The notes under the pieces were generated by a model that was given only the letters and a program-made list of their open reading frames with translations, searched no databases and was not told the origin of the DNA. The translations under genes were made by a program, and so were the position numbers. Positions 5,359 through 13,130 of a stretch of DNA of 13,841 bases are shown piece after piece. The first letter of the stretch is position 1, and each line of letters starts with the position of its first letter. The DNA is taken from contig JALSHL010000221.1 in assembly GCA_026982255.1 (NCBI GenBank), positions 1 through 13,841 of the forward strand. Reading direction: 5' to 3'. Source of the DNA: Paracoccaceae bacterium. GTDB taxonomy: Bacteria > Pseudomonadota > Alphaproteobacteria > Rhodobacterales > Rhodobacteraceae.

Positions 5359-7362
5359 TTACACACCCGCGTTTTTGAACAGCCCGCGCCAGTCGATGGC
5401 CTTGGCGGCAAAATCGTGCCGTGCTTTGATCTCGATGCCGTCAACCTCGAATCCCGAGCGGGTTTCGGTATAGACGCCTTCCTGCCCGTCGAGATAGGCG
5501 TATTCGATCGTATCAACCCGCGAAGGGTCGGCCGCCAGAAACCACGGATCGTTGCCGGTGGAGGGGATCAGGCGCGGCTCCTCGATCACCTGCAACCGCC
5601 CCGCGAATGTGTTGACGTCGGCCGTGGCCGAGGGTGTGGTCTGGGTCATCTGTTTGCGGGCTTCAATAGCGCGCGCCCCGGGCGGCGTGATGATGTAACT
5701 CGGCAGGATCGAAATCAGACGGCCCTCCAGCCCCTTTTGCGAGCCGAACTTGCGATAGGCCTCGCCGAGCGCGGTTTCGGTCACACCGGCGGCGGTGCCG
5801 AGGTTGCCGTGGCTGGCGTGAAACAGCGCCTTGTTGTCGGCCATGGTCGGATTTTGCGTGAGGATCGCGTAAACAATATCGCTTTCCAGATCGGCGGCGG
5901 CCGCACCGAAAGCCGAGGGGATGCGGGTGAAGGCATCGAGATCATCGTTGATCAGCACCTGACGGGTGATCGCCACAATCCGCCCGTAGGTGGCCAGCGC
6001 ATAGGTTTCTTTGCCTTCGCCGATGGAGCCGTATTTGAATTCACCGCTTTCCAGCACTTTTTCCAGATCCGGCGCACCGGCGATTTGCGTGCGACTGACC
6101 GGTTTGAAATCGGTAATAGTGGCGCGACGTGCCCAAGCCGCAAAGGTGCGCGGGCTGCTGGCGTAGGCCTGGCGCAGGGTTTTGTTGGCGACATTGGCAA
6201 GGATGATCGGGAAGTCCGAAGTGGACATGGCACCGGCGGCGCGGGTGCCGAGCGCCTCGCCGGCCAATTCGAGGCGGGACATGCCACGGGTCGAATGGCC
6301 GTGACGCTCCAGCGCGTGGCGGGCCAACTCGATCAGGGACATGCCGCGAAAATCCCGCCCGTCGGAGGTGAGTTCGTGCGACGCGGGGTTATGGCGATGC
6401 AGCAGGGCACCGGCGACGGCCTCGCGATAGGCGGTGTCGGCATCGCCATTGCCACGCGCCATGGCGGGGGCCGGTTCATGCACGCGGCCCTGTAGTGGGT
6501 CGGCATCGGCGATCTTGTCGAGGATTTCGGCGCGGGCGGCATCGAGGGTAGCGCCACGCCCGATCAGATCGGCCGCCAGAGTATCCAGATCATGGCGGCG
6601 GCACAGGGTCATGATTTCGGAGGCGCGTTGGCGTTCCTCGCTGCGGATGGCGTCCGGATCGGGCCGTGTGTCGGCTTCGGGCGCAGGGGTTTGCACTGTG
6701 GTGCGGGTCTGCACTTCGACTTCTTCACTGCGGGCCTCGGTGGTGTCACCGCCCGCTTTTTTGTTCTTGGGCATTTTGTTTCCTTTCGTGATTTCGGTTT
6801 CCTGCCGCGTCAGAATGCAGGGGCTGTGGGCCTCGGTTTGATCATCGCTGCGCACCTGCGCGCCCGGATCGGCCCCGATGGGAACGGCGGAGATTTCCAG
6901 CGGCTCCCAGTCGACCGCGCGCCAAAGCTCGGGTGCGCCGTCGCGTTTTTCGATGTCATAACGATGCACGCGGTAGCCGACCGAGACATTGCGGATGATG
7001 CCGGCGGCGATATCGCGAAACACCGGCTCCACCTCGGCGCGTTCGGAAAATCGGATGGTGGCGGTGCCGAGACCGTTTTCAATGCGGGCGGAACCGGCCT
7101 CGACCACGCCGAGCACGGATTCCAGCGATCCCGCACGGTGGGTGTTCAGAAACGGTGCGCCCGCGTTCAGGCGCTCCAGGCGCACGGCGTCGGGATCGAC
7201 TGATAGTTCTTCGTCGATTGCATCCTGAAACAGCCGGTTGCGGCGCACGGTGGCTCCGCTGGTCCAGACAATCTCGACGGTGCGCGCGGCCTCGTTCACG
7301 GTTTCGGCGCGCAAATGCGCTTCGCGGCTCAGGGCCGGAAGCTCTATAGTGGTTTTGGGCAT
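5359..7362 (-). CDS. Prohead protease / major capsid protein fusion
   Basis: This 667-residue protein joins an HK97-type prohead protease (about 10-175) to a Mu-like major capsid domain (about 379-667). The protease shows H75 in APFLNTHRAGSLESVLG and S127 in GIIRNVSVGYRV, the expected His/Ser catalytic pair, and ends with LEISAVPIGADPGAQVRS. The middle (about 190-375) is acidic and low in complexity, and may act as a scaffold. The capsid part contains SDFPIILANVANKTLRQAY and ends DFAAKAIDWRGLFKNAGV. Fusions of this kind are known in alphaproteobacterial prophages; the protease is thought to release the capsid domain during maturation. Start ATG 7362 has a strong AAGGAG (7374-7369) at six bases. 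A second strong ribosome binding site lies inside the gene before M197. The order after the portal is standard. Confidence 0.88.
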   Translation of the reverse strand: MPKTTIELPALSREAHLRAETVNEAARTVEIVWTSGATVRRNRLFQDAIDEELSVDPDAVRLERLNAGAPFLNTHRAGSLESVLGVVEAGSARIENGLGTATIRFSERAEVEPVFRDIAAGIIRNVSVGYRVHRYDIEKRDGAPELWRAVDWEPLEISAVPIGADPGAQVRSDDQTEAHSPCILTRQETEITKGNKMPKNKKAGGDTTEARSEEVEVQTRTTVQTPAPEADTRPDPDAIRSEERQRASEIMTLCRRHDLDTLAADLIGRGATLDAARAEILDKIADADPLQGRVHEPAPAMARGNGDADTAYREAVAGALLHRHNPASHELTSDGRDFRGMSLIELARHALERHGHSTRGMSRLELAGEALGTRAAGAMSTSDFPIILANVANKTLRQAYASSPRTFAAWARRATITDFKPVSRTQIAGAPDLEKVLESGEFKYGSIGEGKETYALATYGRIVAITRQVLINDDLDAFTRIPSAFGAAAADLESDIVYAILTQNPTMADNKALFHASHGNLGTAAGVTETALGEAYRKFGSQKGLEGRLISILPSYIITPPGARAIEARKQMTQTTPSATADVNTFAGRLQVIEEPRLIPSTGNDPWFLAADPSRVDTIEYAYLDGQEGVYTETRSGFEVDGIEIKARHDFAAKAIDWRGLFKNAGV
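6772..6786 (-). promoter_or_regulatory. Internal ribosome binding site and start codon in the protease/capsid gene
   Basis: On the minus strand AAAGGA (6786-6781) is followed by six bases and ATG (6774-6772), in frame, encoding M197 of the fusion (MPKNKKAGG). The site lies exactly at the end of the protease domain. Initiation here would yield a 471-residue scaffold-plus-capsid protein without the protease, raising capsid dosage relative to protease. The spacing and strength match or exceed the start sites of neighbouring genes. Confidence 0.55.
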
Positions 7363-7373
7363 ATTTATCTCCT

Positions 7374-8891
7374 TCAGGTATTACCCTGATCCGGCGGCTG
7401 GCTCGGGTCCGTGGTCTGGGCAAGGCCCGCCTTGCTGACGAGGCGCGGATCGCTGTCGAACACCAGATTGAGCGCGTCGGTCTTGTCGGCAAAGGCGGCC
7501 CAGTCGGCAATCAGGGTTTCGGGATCCAGGCCGCGCCGCGCAATCTGTTGTGGCAGGCTGGAAAATCCGGCCCGCACCTCGAGCATGTCGGCTTGCGCAT
7601 CCTGCAACGGGTTGACGCTTTCAAAGCGGGGCGGCGTCCACTGGGCCGGAATATGCGCATCCATCGGCAGCAGTCCCGCCACCTGTGCCATTTCAATGAA
7701 CCAGCGCCAGATCGGTTGGCAAAACATCGGGATAATTGTCTGGTGCTGGATCTGCGCCACCATGCGGCGGAATTCATTCAAACCAACGCGCGAGGAGGCA
7801 AAGTTCGTCTGGCTCAGATCGCCGGTCATCAGCGCATAGGGCACGCGGAAACCGGCGGCGATGATATGGAGCTGCACGCGGTGCCATTCATAAACACCTG
7901 CGGTGCTGGCGGGCTGGTTGAACTTGATATCCTTGCCACCGCGCGCATAGGCGATCAGCCCCGGCTCGAACTGCTCCACGCGGTTGCCGTCGGCGTCCTG
8001 CACCGTGGGGGCGATCGACATCTGGTCTTCCTCGGCACCGAACACAATGCCGACAAGGCAGGCCTCGGTTTTCTTGCGCACGAGTTCGGCGTTCTGCCAG
8101 TCATCGACATCGCGAATGGCGCGCATCGCCGGGGTGCCCCAGGGCACGCCACGGTTCTGCACCCGCTGGCGCTCGAACAGATGCGCAACCATGTCGGCGC
8201 GCAGGCGCACCGGCGAAGTTTGTGCGGTAACCAGGCTGTCGCCCGGGTGGTGGGGGTGCATCCAGTAGGCCACGCGCTTACCGGTTTTGTCGTATTCGAT
8301 GCCCTGACGAATGCCGGAACCATCGCGCAGCCGGTTGATGCGGGCCTCGTCGAGATGATCCGCCTCGCGCAACTCGATACGCAGCGGAACCCCTCCGGCG
8401 GCATTCTTGCGCTGCGGACGCTTGAGGGCAAACACATCGCCACCCTCGATCATTTCCCGCACGGCAAGGCTCAACAGCCCCTGAAACGTTGTGTGCCCGT
8501 GGGCATCACAGCTGGCCGCCCAGCGCTGCCAAAGCTGATCGACGGTCTTGTCCAGCTCCGCATCGCCGGTATTGGCGCGGGGAATAATGCCCGAACCGAC
8601 GATATTGTTGACCAGCACCTGCACCGCCTGCGCTGCAATGGCGTTATTGCGCACCAGATCGCGCATGCGCGCCCGCAACAGGGGACCGGCCACGGCAATC
8701 TCGGTATCCGCCGAGGTGCCGCCCGCCACCCAGCCGTCGGTGGCCCGCCCGCGCGTGGCCCCGTCATAGCCACGGCGCATATTGGCAATCGCCACTCGGG
8801 CGGCATAACGGCGCGAGGCGGTGCGCGGCGCGATGCTGGAAATGGCTGCGTCCAGCAAACCCCAGCGCACATTTGGTTTGGTTGTTTTCAT
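7374..8891 (-). CDS. Phage portal protein, lambda gpB family
   Basis: This 505-residue portal would form the dodecameric ring at one capsid vertex through which DNA is packaged. Its N-terminal region holds RRGYDGATRG (about 39-48) and LLRARMRDLVRNNAIAAQAV, typical of lambda-type portals, then NNIVGSGIIPRANT. The middle shows MIEGGDVFALKRP and VAHLFERQRVQNRGVPWGTP, and GLNEFRRMVAQIQHQTIIPM follows near residue 380. Its length matches the lambda-like portal family (about 500). Start ATG 8891 shares one base with the stop of the head-tail joining gene (TGATG). No frame damage is visible. Its stop overlaps the ribosome binding site of the protease/capsid gene. Confidence 0.92.
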   Translation of the reverse strand: MKTTKPNVRWGLLDAAISSIAPRTASRRYAARVAIANMRRGYDGATRGRATDGWVAGGTSADTEIAVAGPLLRARMRDLVRNNAIAAQAVQVLVNNIVGSGIIPRANTGDAELDKTVDQLWQRWAASCDAHGHTTFQGLLSLAVREMIEGGDVFALKRPQRKNAAGGVPLRIELREADHLDEARINRLRDGSGIRQGIEYDKTGKRVAYWMHPHHPGDSLVTAQTSPVRLRADMVAHLFERQRVQNRGVPWGTPAMRAIRDVDDWQNAELVRKKTEACLVGIVFGAEEDQMSIAPTVQDADGNRVEQFEPGLIAYARGGKDIKFNQPASTAGVYEWHRVQLHIIAAGFRVPYALMTGDLSQTNFASSRVGLNEFRRMVAQIQHQTIIPMFCQPIWRWFIEMAQVAGLLPMDAHIPAQWTPPRFESVNPLQDAQADMLEVRAGFSSLPQQIARRGLDPETLIADWAAFADKTDALNLVFDSDPRLVSKAGLAQTTDPSQPPDQGNT

Positions 8892-9097
8892 CAGCGCGCC
8901 CTGCGCGAGGTGGCAAACCCCGCCACCGGCAGGGGCCTGCCTCCGGCCTTGGCCATTTCCCCCTCGATCACGGAAATCCGGCGCAGCATATCCTCCGCAC
9001 TGCCGTATTCCACAGATTTGCCGTCATAGGTCAGGCGCAGCACGCCAGCGGCAAAGGCCGCCTTCAATGCATCCAGCTCGGTTTGCGTATATGCCAT
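8891..9097 (-). CDS. Small head-tail joining protein (gpW-like)
   Basis: This 68-residue protein begins MAYTQTELDALKAAFAAGVL and continues RLTYDGKSVEYGSAEDMLRR, ISVIEGEMA. A helix, a short beta hairpin carrying a Y-x-S-x-x-x-M motif, and a second helix are characteristic of gpW-type connector proteins. These plug the portal after packaging and prepare it for tail joining. It sits between large terminase (three-base gap) and portal (one-base overlap), the position of W in lambda. The C-terminus is basic (FATSRRAR). Confidence 0.8.
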   Translation of the reverse strand: MAYTQTELDALKAAFAAGVLRLTYDGKSVEYGSAEDMLRRISVIEGEMAKAGGRPLPVAGFATSRRAR

Positions 9098-9100
9098 ATC

Positions 9101-11107
9101 TCAGAACCATTTTCCTCTGCGCGTTCCCATCCAGTCGGAGGGGCGGCGCTTTATGTGTTGTTGTGTTGGCCGGTTCGGCACGCCTGCAGGCGCTGCCTCG
9201 ATCTTTCCCGGCCGCAATTGTTCTTCCAGCTGCTCCCAGCGTTTCTCATCCCAGCGATCAATCCCCATCAGCCACGCGGCCGCGCGGGCATAGACCCGAC
9301 AATCCAGCGCCTCGTTGCGCTCGCGCATCTGCTGCCATTCAAGTTTTTGAAAGCCCTGACGGGTTTTGGTCACCATCAGATGCTCGGCGGTCAGCTGGCG
9401 GAACCACTCGGCGGGCGTGCCTTTCGGGATGTGGACATATCCGGCAGGCCATTCACTACCTTCCGCCAGTTCATCATCCGTGGGCGGGTTCAGCCGCAGC
9501 AGGCGGTAAAGCTCGGATTTGAACACCGCGCCCGCCACTTTCCACAGCTGCACGCCGCGTTTGAGCTTACGCCCGCCCTCGGTGGTTTCAACGTAAGTCG
9601 GCCCGTCCACCGGTGTGGAGCGGTCAAACCCGCCCACGCCCTTGATGGCAATCACCTGACCCCGACCGGCCGCGCGCACCCAGGCGTAAACCATGGCGGT
9701 GGTGACCCCGTCGCCGGTATCAATTGCCATGCGCGCCAATGCCATGCGGGCACCATCCACATGCGGCCATGTGGTGGCGAGGAATTCCGACAATTGCGCC
9801 CAGACTTCAGGGCTGGCGGTATCGCCATCAATCACCACATGCTCGATCAGCCAGGATTGCAGGTTGCGGCCCCAGCCCCAGATGTCGATCTCGATCCGGT
9901 CGCGCTGCACATCCGCGCCCGCCGTCAGCACCAGCACACCGGCGGGCACATGGCCGAGCTGGTAATCCTCGCGCCGCTCGTAAAGCCGCTGCCAGTCAGG
10001 CGCTTCGCCGCGTTCCTGCCATGTCTCGCCCAGCACGGTGTTTTTGAGGGTTTTCAAGGCGGCGTCATTGCCTACCGCTTCCTCCCAACTGCGGGCAATT
10101 TCCGCCCAGCCCAGCCAGCCCAGCGGCGAATACAGCCCGTTGATATGATAGCCGACCACACCGGCCGCCTCGGCCACCGTGCGGGTTGCGTCATCGGCGG
10201 TCGGCATCCAGCAGGCCCCGTTGGCCTCGTCCATCATTTGCGTTTTGAACCGTTCCTCGATCGGCTCCTCGCAATGTTCGCAGACATAGCGCGCGGTTTC
10301 GGGGTGGCCTTTTGCCCAGCGCAACCGCTCGAACTGCAACCACTGCATACCGCCGCAATGGGGACAGGGCACAAAATACCGCCTCTGGTCGGACACATCA
10401 TACTCCCGCTCGATCCGGCTCACGCCCTTGATGGTCGGGGTCGAGGTCAAAAACACCTTGGCGCGGTGCCCGAAACTGATGGTGCGGGCCTCCGCCAGTG
10501 CAATCGGATCGCCTTCGCCGTCAATGTCGCCCGGATAGGCATCGACCTCGTCCAGAAATATCCAGCGCGCCGGCATCGAGCGCAGGCCCACCGCCGAGTT
10601 CGCGCCGGTCAAAATCAGCTGCCCGCCGGGGAATTGCTTCGCCAGAATGGTATTGCCGGAATCCCGCGAGCGCGACGGCATGATCAGCGCGCGCAGCTCG
10701 GGGCTTTCCTCGACCAGCGGGTTGATCCGCTGCTGGCTGAGCCGCTTGGCCAGATCGACCGTCGGCTGCACTGCCAGAAACGGACCCGGTGCGCGGTGGA
10801 TGCAATAGCCGATCCAGTTGTTGCCCGCTTCGGTTGCGCCGACCTGGGCGGATTTCATGAACACAACGCGGCGTGCGGGGTGGCTTGGCGACAGCGCGTC
10901 CATAATCTCGCGCATAAACGGCGTGCGGGCGGTGCGGTAGGGACCGGCTTCGGAGGCCGAGCGCGACGACAGGATCCGGTGCCTGTCCGACCACTCGGAA
11001 ACCGTCAGCAGCGGGTCCGGTGCAAGCCCCGCTTTCCAGGCGCGCAGGAGTTCGTCCGCACCTTCAAACCCACCCTCAAACCCAGTGGCAAATTCACCTG
11101 AGCGCAA
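9101..11107 (-). CDS. Phage terminase large subunit (gpA family)
   Basis: This 668-residue DNA-packaging motor has an N-terminal ATPase and a C-terminal nuclease. The Walker A-like loop is MKSAQVGATE (K85 to T92), Walker B is RWIFLDEVDAYP (D186, E187), and the coupling motif is FLTSTPT (about 219-225). A zinc-finger-like insert has C248/C251 in CPHC and C276/C279 in CEHC. Nuclease acids include D399 in TAGADVQRDRIEIDIWGWG and D463 in AIDTGDG. Its length fits lambda gpA (about 640). The best start is TTG 11107, preceded by GGAG at about seven bases and overlapping the small terminase gene by 14 bases; no ATG or GTG lies in the first twenty codons. It presumably docks on the portal encoded just downstream. 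Confidence 0.93.
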   Translation of the reverse strand: MRSGEFATGFEGGFEGADELLRAWKAGLAPDPLLTVSEWSDRHRILSSRSASEAGPYRTARTPFMREIMDALSPSHPARRVVFMKSAQVGATEAGNNWIGYCIHRAPGPFLAVQPTVDLAKRLSQQRINPLVEESPELRALIMPSRSRDSGNTILAKQFPGGQLILTGANSAVGLRSMPARWIFLDEVDAYPGDIDGEGDPIALAEARTISFGHRAKVFLTSTPTIKGVSRIEREYDVSDQRRYFVPCPHCGGMQWLQFERLRWAKGHPETARYVCEHCEEPIEERFKTQMMDEANGACWMPTADDATRTVAEAAGVVGYHINGLYSPLGWLGWAEIARSWEEAVGNDAALKTLKNTVLGETWQERGEAPDWQRLYERREDYQLGHVPAGVLVLTAGADVQRDRIEIDIWGWGRNLQSWLIEHVVIDGDTASPEVWAQLSEFLATTWPHVDGARMALARMAIDTGDGVTTAMVYAWVRAAGRGQVIAIKGVGGFDRSTPVDGPTYVETTEGGRKLKRGVQLWKVAGAVFKSELYRLLRLNPPTDDELAEGSEWPAGYVHIPKGTPAEWFRQLTAEHLMVTKTRQGFQKLEWQQMRERNEALDCRVYARAAAWLMGIDRWDEKRWEQLEEQLRPGKIEAAPAGVPNRPTQQHIKRRPSDWMGTRRGKWF

Positions 11108-11660
11108 TCTCTATCTCCGCCATGTCGGCGAGGTGGGCGCGCAGGTATTTATCCAGCACCTGTTCGGTCAAATGCGTATCCACGCCCAGTTCGGCCGCCA
11201 TATTGGCCGCAACGCGCGAGGGCCAGTTCAGCCAGGCATCGCGCTCGCGCCGCGCCAGATCAAACACCATGGCGGTGGCGCTGCTGCGATCGACCAGCTC
11301 GTCCTTCATCTTTTGCAACCGCAGTTTGGCGGTTTGCGCCTTCAGCACCTCGTTGGCCATGCGGGCGCGCATAAAAGACATTTCTCCGCCGGTCTCCGAC
11401 AGGGAGCCGGCATCGCGCAGGGTTTCATCCACGGCGCGGAGAGCAGATTTGGGCACCGGCTTGGTGGTAGCCCGCGCAGATTGGCCCCGCTGCATGGCGG
11501 GATCGGTTTGCGTTGCCCACTGCCGATCGGCCTTTACCGGATCAATGGTGCCGTCCGCTTCCACCGTGATCCGGCCCGCCGCAATCGCCTTGCGCACAGC
11601 CTTTTCGCTGACCCCGCGACGGGTGGCATATTTCCTGCGTGAAAGGCCCATTTCCGGCAT
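11094..11660 (-). CDS. Phage terminase small subunit (Nu1-like, DNA-recognition)
   Basis: This 188-residue protein has an N-terminal helix-turn-helix (about 8-32: RKYATRRGVSEKAVRKAIAA) that would recognise the packaging site. A linker rich in Ala, Thr and Arg follows, then a long helical region (about 95-140: FMRARMANEVLKAQTAKLRL) for oligomerisation, and a C-terminal segment (MAAELGVDTHLTEQVLDKYL) that likely contacts the large subunit. Start ATG 11660 has AAGGGA only three bases upstream; M4 at 11651 is an alternative with the same site at twelve bases. Position directly before the large terminase supports the call. Relatives in Rhodobacteraceae prophages are commonly annotated as terminase small subunit or left unnamed. 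Confidence 0.75.
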   Translation of the reverse strand: MPEMGLSRRKYATRRGVSEKAVRKAIAAGRITVEADGTIDPVKADRQWATQTDPAMQRGQSARATTKPVPKSALRAVDETLRDAGSLSETGGEMSFMRARMANEVLKAQTAKLRLQKMKDELVDRSSATAMVFDLARRERDAWLNWPSRVAANMAAELGVDTHLTEQVLDKYLRAHLADMAEIEIALR

Positions 11661-11778
11661 GTTTCCCTTGTTGGATTACAATCATATGGCCGCCCATAAA
11701 GCACTGAAATTACGTCGATTATCGTTGATTAGACCTGTGATAAGAGCGAATCTGATGACAACGAAAAGGAGCAAAACC
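11661..11778. promoter_or_regulatory. Divergent intergenic region between late operon and the DUF6900/DUF3489 genes
   Basis: For the minus-strand late operon, TATGAT (11686-11681) matches a -10 at five of six positions and lies 17 bases from a weak -35 TTTCAG (11709-11704). Transcription would start about 14 bases before the small terminase ATG. For the plus strand, TTGATT (11725-11730) is a possible -35, but no good -10 follows at the right spacing. The stretch is A+T rich compared with its flanks. Confidence 0.35.
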
Positions 11779-11973
11779 ATGACAAGCAAAACCAACCAAA
11801 CCGCCCCCGCCGACCTGCTGGCCAGCATTGCCCAAAAGCACCTCTTTATCGAGACGCTGGAAGAGCGCAAAAGCGACAGCCTCGACTTTCACGAGGTTTC
11901 GGTCTGGGGCGTTCAGGCCGCGCTAGAGGCCGCCTACGCCGCAGGGCTGGCCGCCGCACGGGAGGCAAAATGA
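11779..11973 (+). CDS. Small DUF6900-like protein
   Basis: This 64-residue protein reads MTSKTNQTAPADLLASIAQK, then HLFIETLEERKSDSLDFHEV, and ends in an alanine-rich helix AALEAAYAAGLAAAREAK. The central LFIETLExRxSDSLDFHxV pattern is that of the DUF6900 family, found next to DUF3489 genes in alphaproteobacterial mobile regions; no function is known to me. AAGGAG (11766-11771) at seven bases gives a strong start at ATG 11779. The stop overlaps the start of the next gene (ATGATGA), so the two are almost certainly co-translated. Confidence 0.75.
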   Translation: MTSKTNQTAPADLLASIAQKHLFIETLEERKSDSLDFHEVSVWGVQAALEAAYAAGLAAAREAK

Positions 11974-12473
11974 TGAGCAAACTTACAGAAACACAAACGC
12001 TTATTCTTTCCCGCGCGTCCCAGCAAGATGACCGAATTGCCCTGCCGCTGCCCGACCGCCTGCGGGGCGGGGCCGCCAACAAGGTAATCGTACCGCTGAT
12101 CAAACGCGGGCTGCTGGACGAGGTCGAGGCCGACATCCGCAACGGCGAACCCACATGGCGCAAGACCGGCGACGGCCACGGCATCACGCTGGTCATCACC
12201 GGCGCGGGGTTTGAGGCTATCGGAGTTGAGCCGGTTGTGTCGAAACCGGAACAGACCACACCGAAACCCCGCGCAGGCACCAAGCAGGCCATGCTGATCG
12301 AGATGCTCGAAGCCCCCGACGGGGCATCAATTTCTGAAATTGCCAAGGCCACGAAATGGTTGCCGCATACTATTCGCGGGGCCATTTCGGGCACGTTGAA
12401 AAAACGGCTGGGGCTGACCATCACCTCCGAGAAAATCGAGGGGCGCGGGCGAACCTATAAAATCGCCTCCTGA
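11970..12473 (+). CDS. DUF3489-like protein with C-terminal winged-helix-like domain
   Basis: This protein has up to 167 residues. The N-terminal half (about 5-88: LTETQTLILSRASQQDDRIA, then VIVPLIKRGLLDEVEA and GITLVITGAGFEAIGVEP) resembles the marR-like helical repeat often seen in DUF3489 proteins. The C-terminal half (about 103-165: GTKQAMLIEMLEAPDGASIS, EIAKATKWLPHTIRGAISGT) is the DUF3489 domain, a probable winged helix that suggests DNA binding. ATG 11973 is at better spacing (seven bases) from GGGAGG (11960-11965) than ATG 11970, so the true start may be one codon later. It is coupled to the small gene upstream and convergent with the cytosine methyltransferase gene. The function is unknown; a transcriptional regulator is plausible. 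Confidence 0.78.
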   Translation: MMSKLTETQTLILSRASQQDDRIALPLPDRLRGGAANKVIVPLIKRGLLDEVEADIRNGEPTWRKTGDGHGITLVITGAGFEAIGVEPVVSKPEQTTPKPRAGTKQAMLIEMLEAPDGASISEIAKATKWLPHTIRGAISGTLKKRLGLTITSEKIEGRGRTYKIAS

Positions 12474-12588
12474 TCATTTCCAACCATTGTTGCCGCAGTC
12501 CGGTTCGGGCGGCGGTATTCGTTTCCCAACTTGGCGTTTGACCGACACAAGGCGCGAAATGGCGCGTTTGTTTCATAGTGCGGCCTCG
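12474..12588. other. Short intergenic gap between convergent genes
   Basis: Between the DUF3489-like stop and the methyltransferase stop I see no gene and no convincing terminator. A short CGCG (12553-12556) can pair with CGCG (12563-12566) ahead of TTTGTTT, but the stem is only four base pairs. The +1 overlapping frame of the methyltransferase gene ends here at 12573. Confidence 0.5.
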
Positions 12589-13130
12589 TCAGCCGTCGTT
12601 ATCAAACCGAGCCGCAAGAATTCGGAACGCATGCGCTGCAACCAAGGGAACCACGCCGTTGCCGCAAAGTCGAAGTCGGTCCACGCGGTTGGCCAGCCCA
12701 TCAGCGCCTCGACGAACAGAGGGTTCAAGCTGCGGCGCTGATCGCAGGTAGTCTTGCCAGCCTGCGAGATCGTCAGGGCTTGGCGGGAATACACGGCAAA
12801 ATTCGCCAGTTGATCCATGTGGTTGCGCGCCGGTGGCAGTTGCCGCACATGTTCGGGGCTGTTGGTGCCCTTCCAATCTCGCGCCAGCGGTGTCGGCCAC
12901 AGCGAGTGGTGCGACCACTGCGGGTGGTGCGACCACATCCCTGCCACATGGCTCAGGTCGGCTGTTCTGCGATTGCCGCCGCTCGGCTTGTTGCCGTTGC
13001 TTGCCAAGGGCGTGGGCCACATCGCCGCCTTGGTCGCGAGATTCATCCCGTGCTTTCCGGTCAGTTGCGACGGCGTCGGTTTCGTCTGCCGGTTTTCGTT
13101 CGCGCTGGCTCGCGGTGTCGGCCAGTTGGT
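12573..13130 (-). other. Overlapping +1 frame of the methyltransferase gene with WPTP repeats and LNPxFVExLMGWP motif
   Basis: In the frame one base downstream of the methyltransferase frame, the DNA reads as a coherent, family-like sequence. It has WPTP at 13124-13113, 13019-13008 and 12899-12888 (the last as LWPTPLARDWKG), and then SLNPLFVEALMGWPTAWTDF near the end, stopping at 12573. I recognise WPTP...DWK and LNPxFVExLMGWPxGWT as motifs of proteins annotated as phage methyltransferases or methyltransferase C-termini. The frame is open from an ATG at 13676, but its first half looks like an ordinary shadow of the catalytic core. It could be a second, overprinted product, or a relic of frame switching between family members. 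Confidence 0.35.

Noticed and set aside
5416..6495. A 359-codon plus-strand frame opposite the capsid gene
   Set aside because: Composition biased to Gly, Arg, Ala and His, no motifs, and antisense to the capsid protein.
7548..9029. A 493-codon plus-strand frame opposite the portal gene
   Set aside because: Antisense shadow of the portal and head-tail joining genes; no family features.
8873..11101. A 742-codon open frame on the plus strand opposite the large terminase
   Set aside because: It is antisense to a clear terminase and portal boundary, rich in His, Arg, Pro and Gly without domains, and typical of shadow frames in G+C-rich DNA.
12553..12573. Possible terminator between the DUF3489-like gene and the methyltransferase
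   Set aside because: Only a four-base stem with an interrupted T tract; too weak to call.
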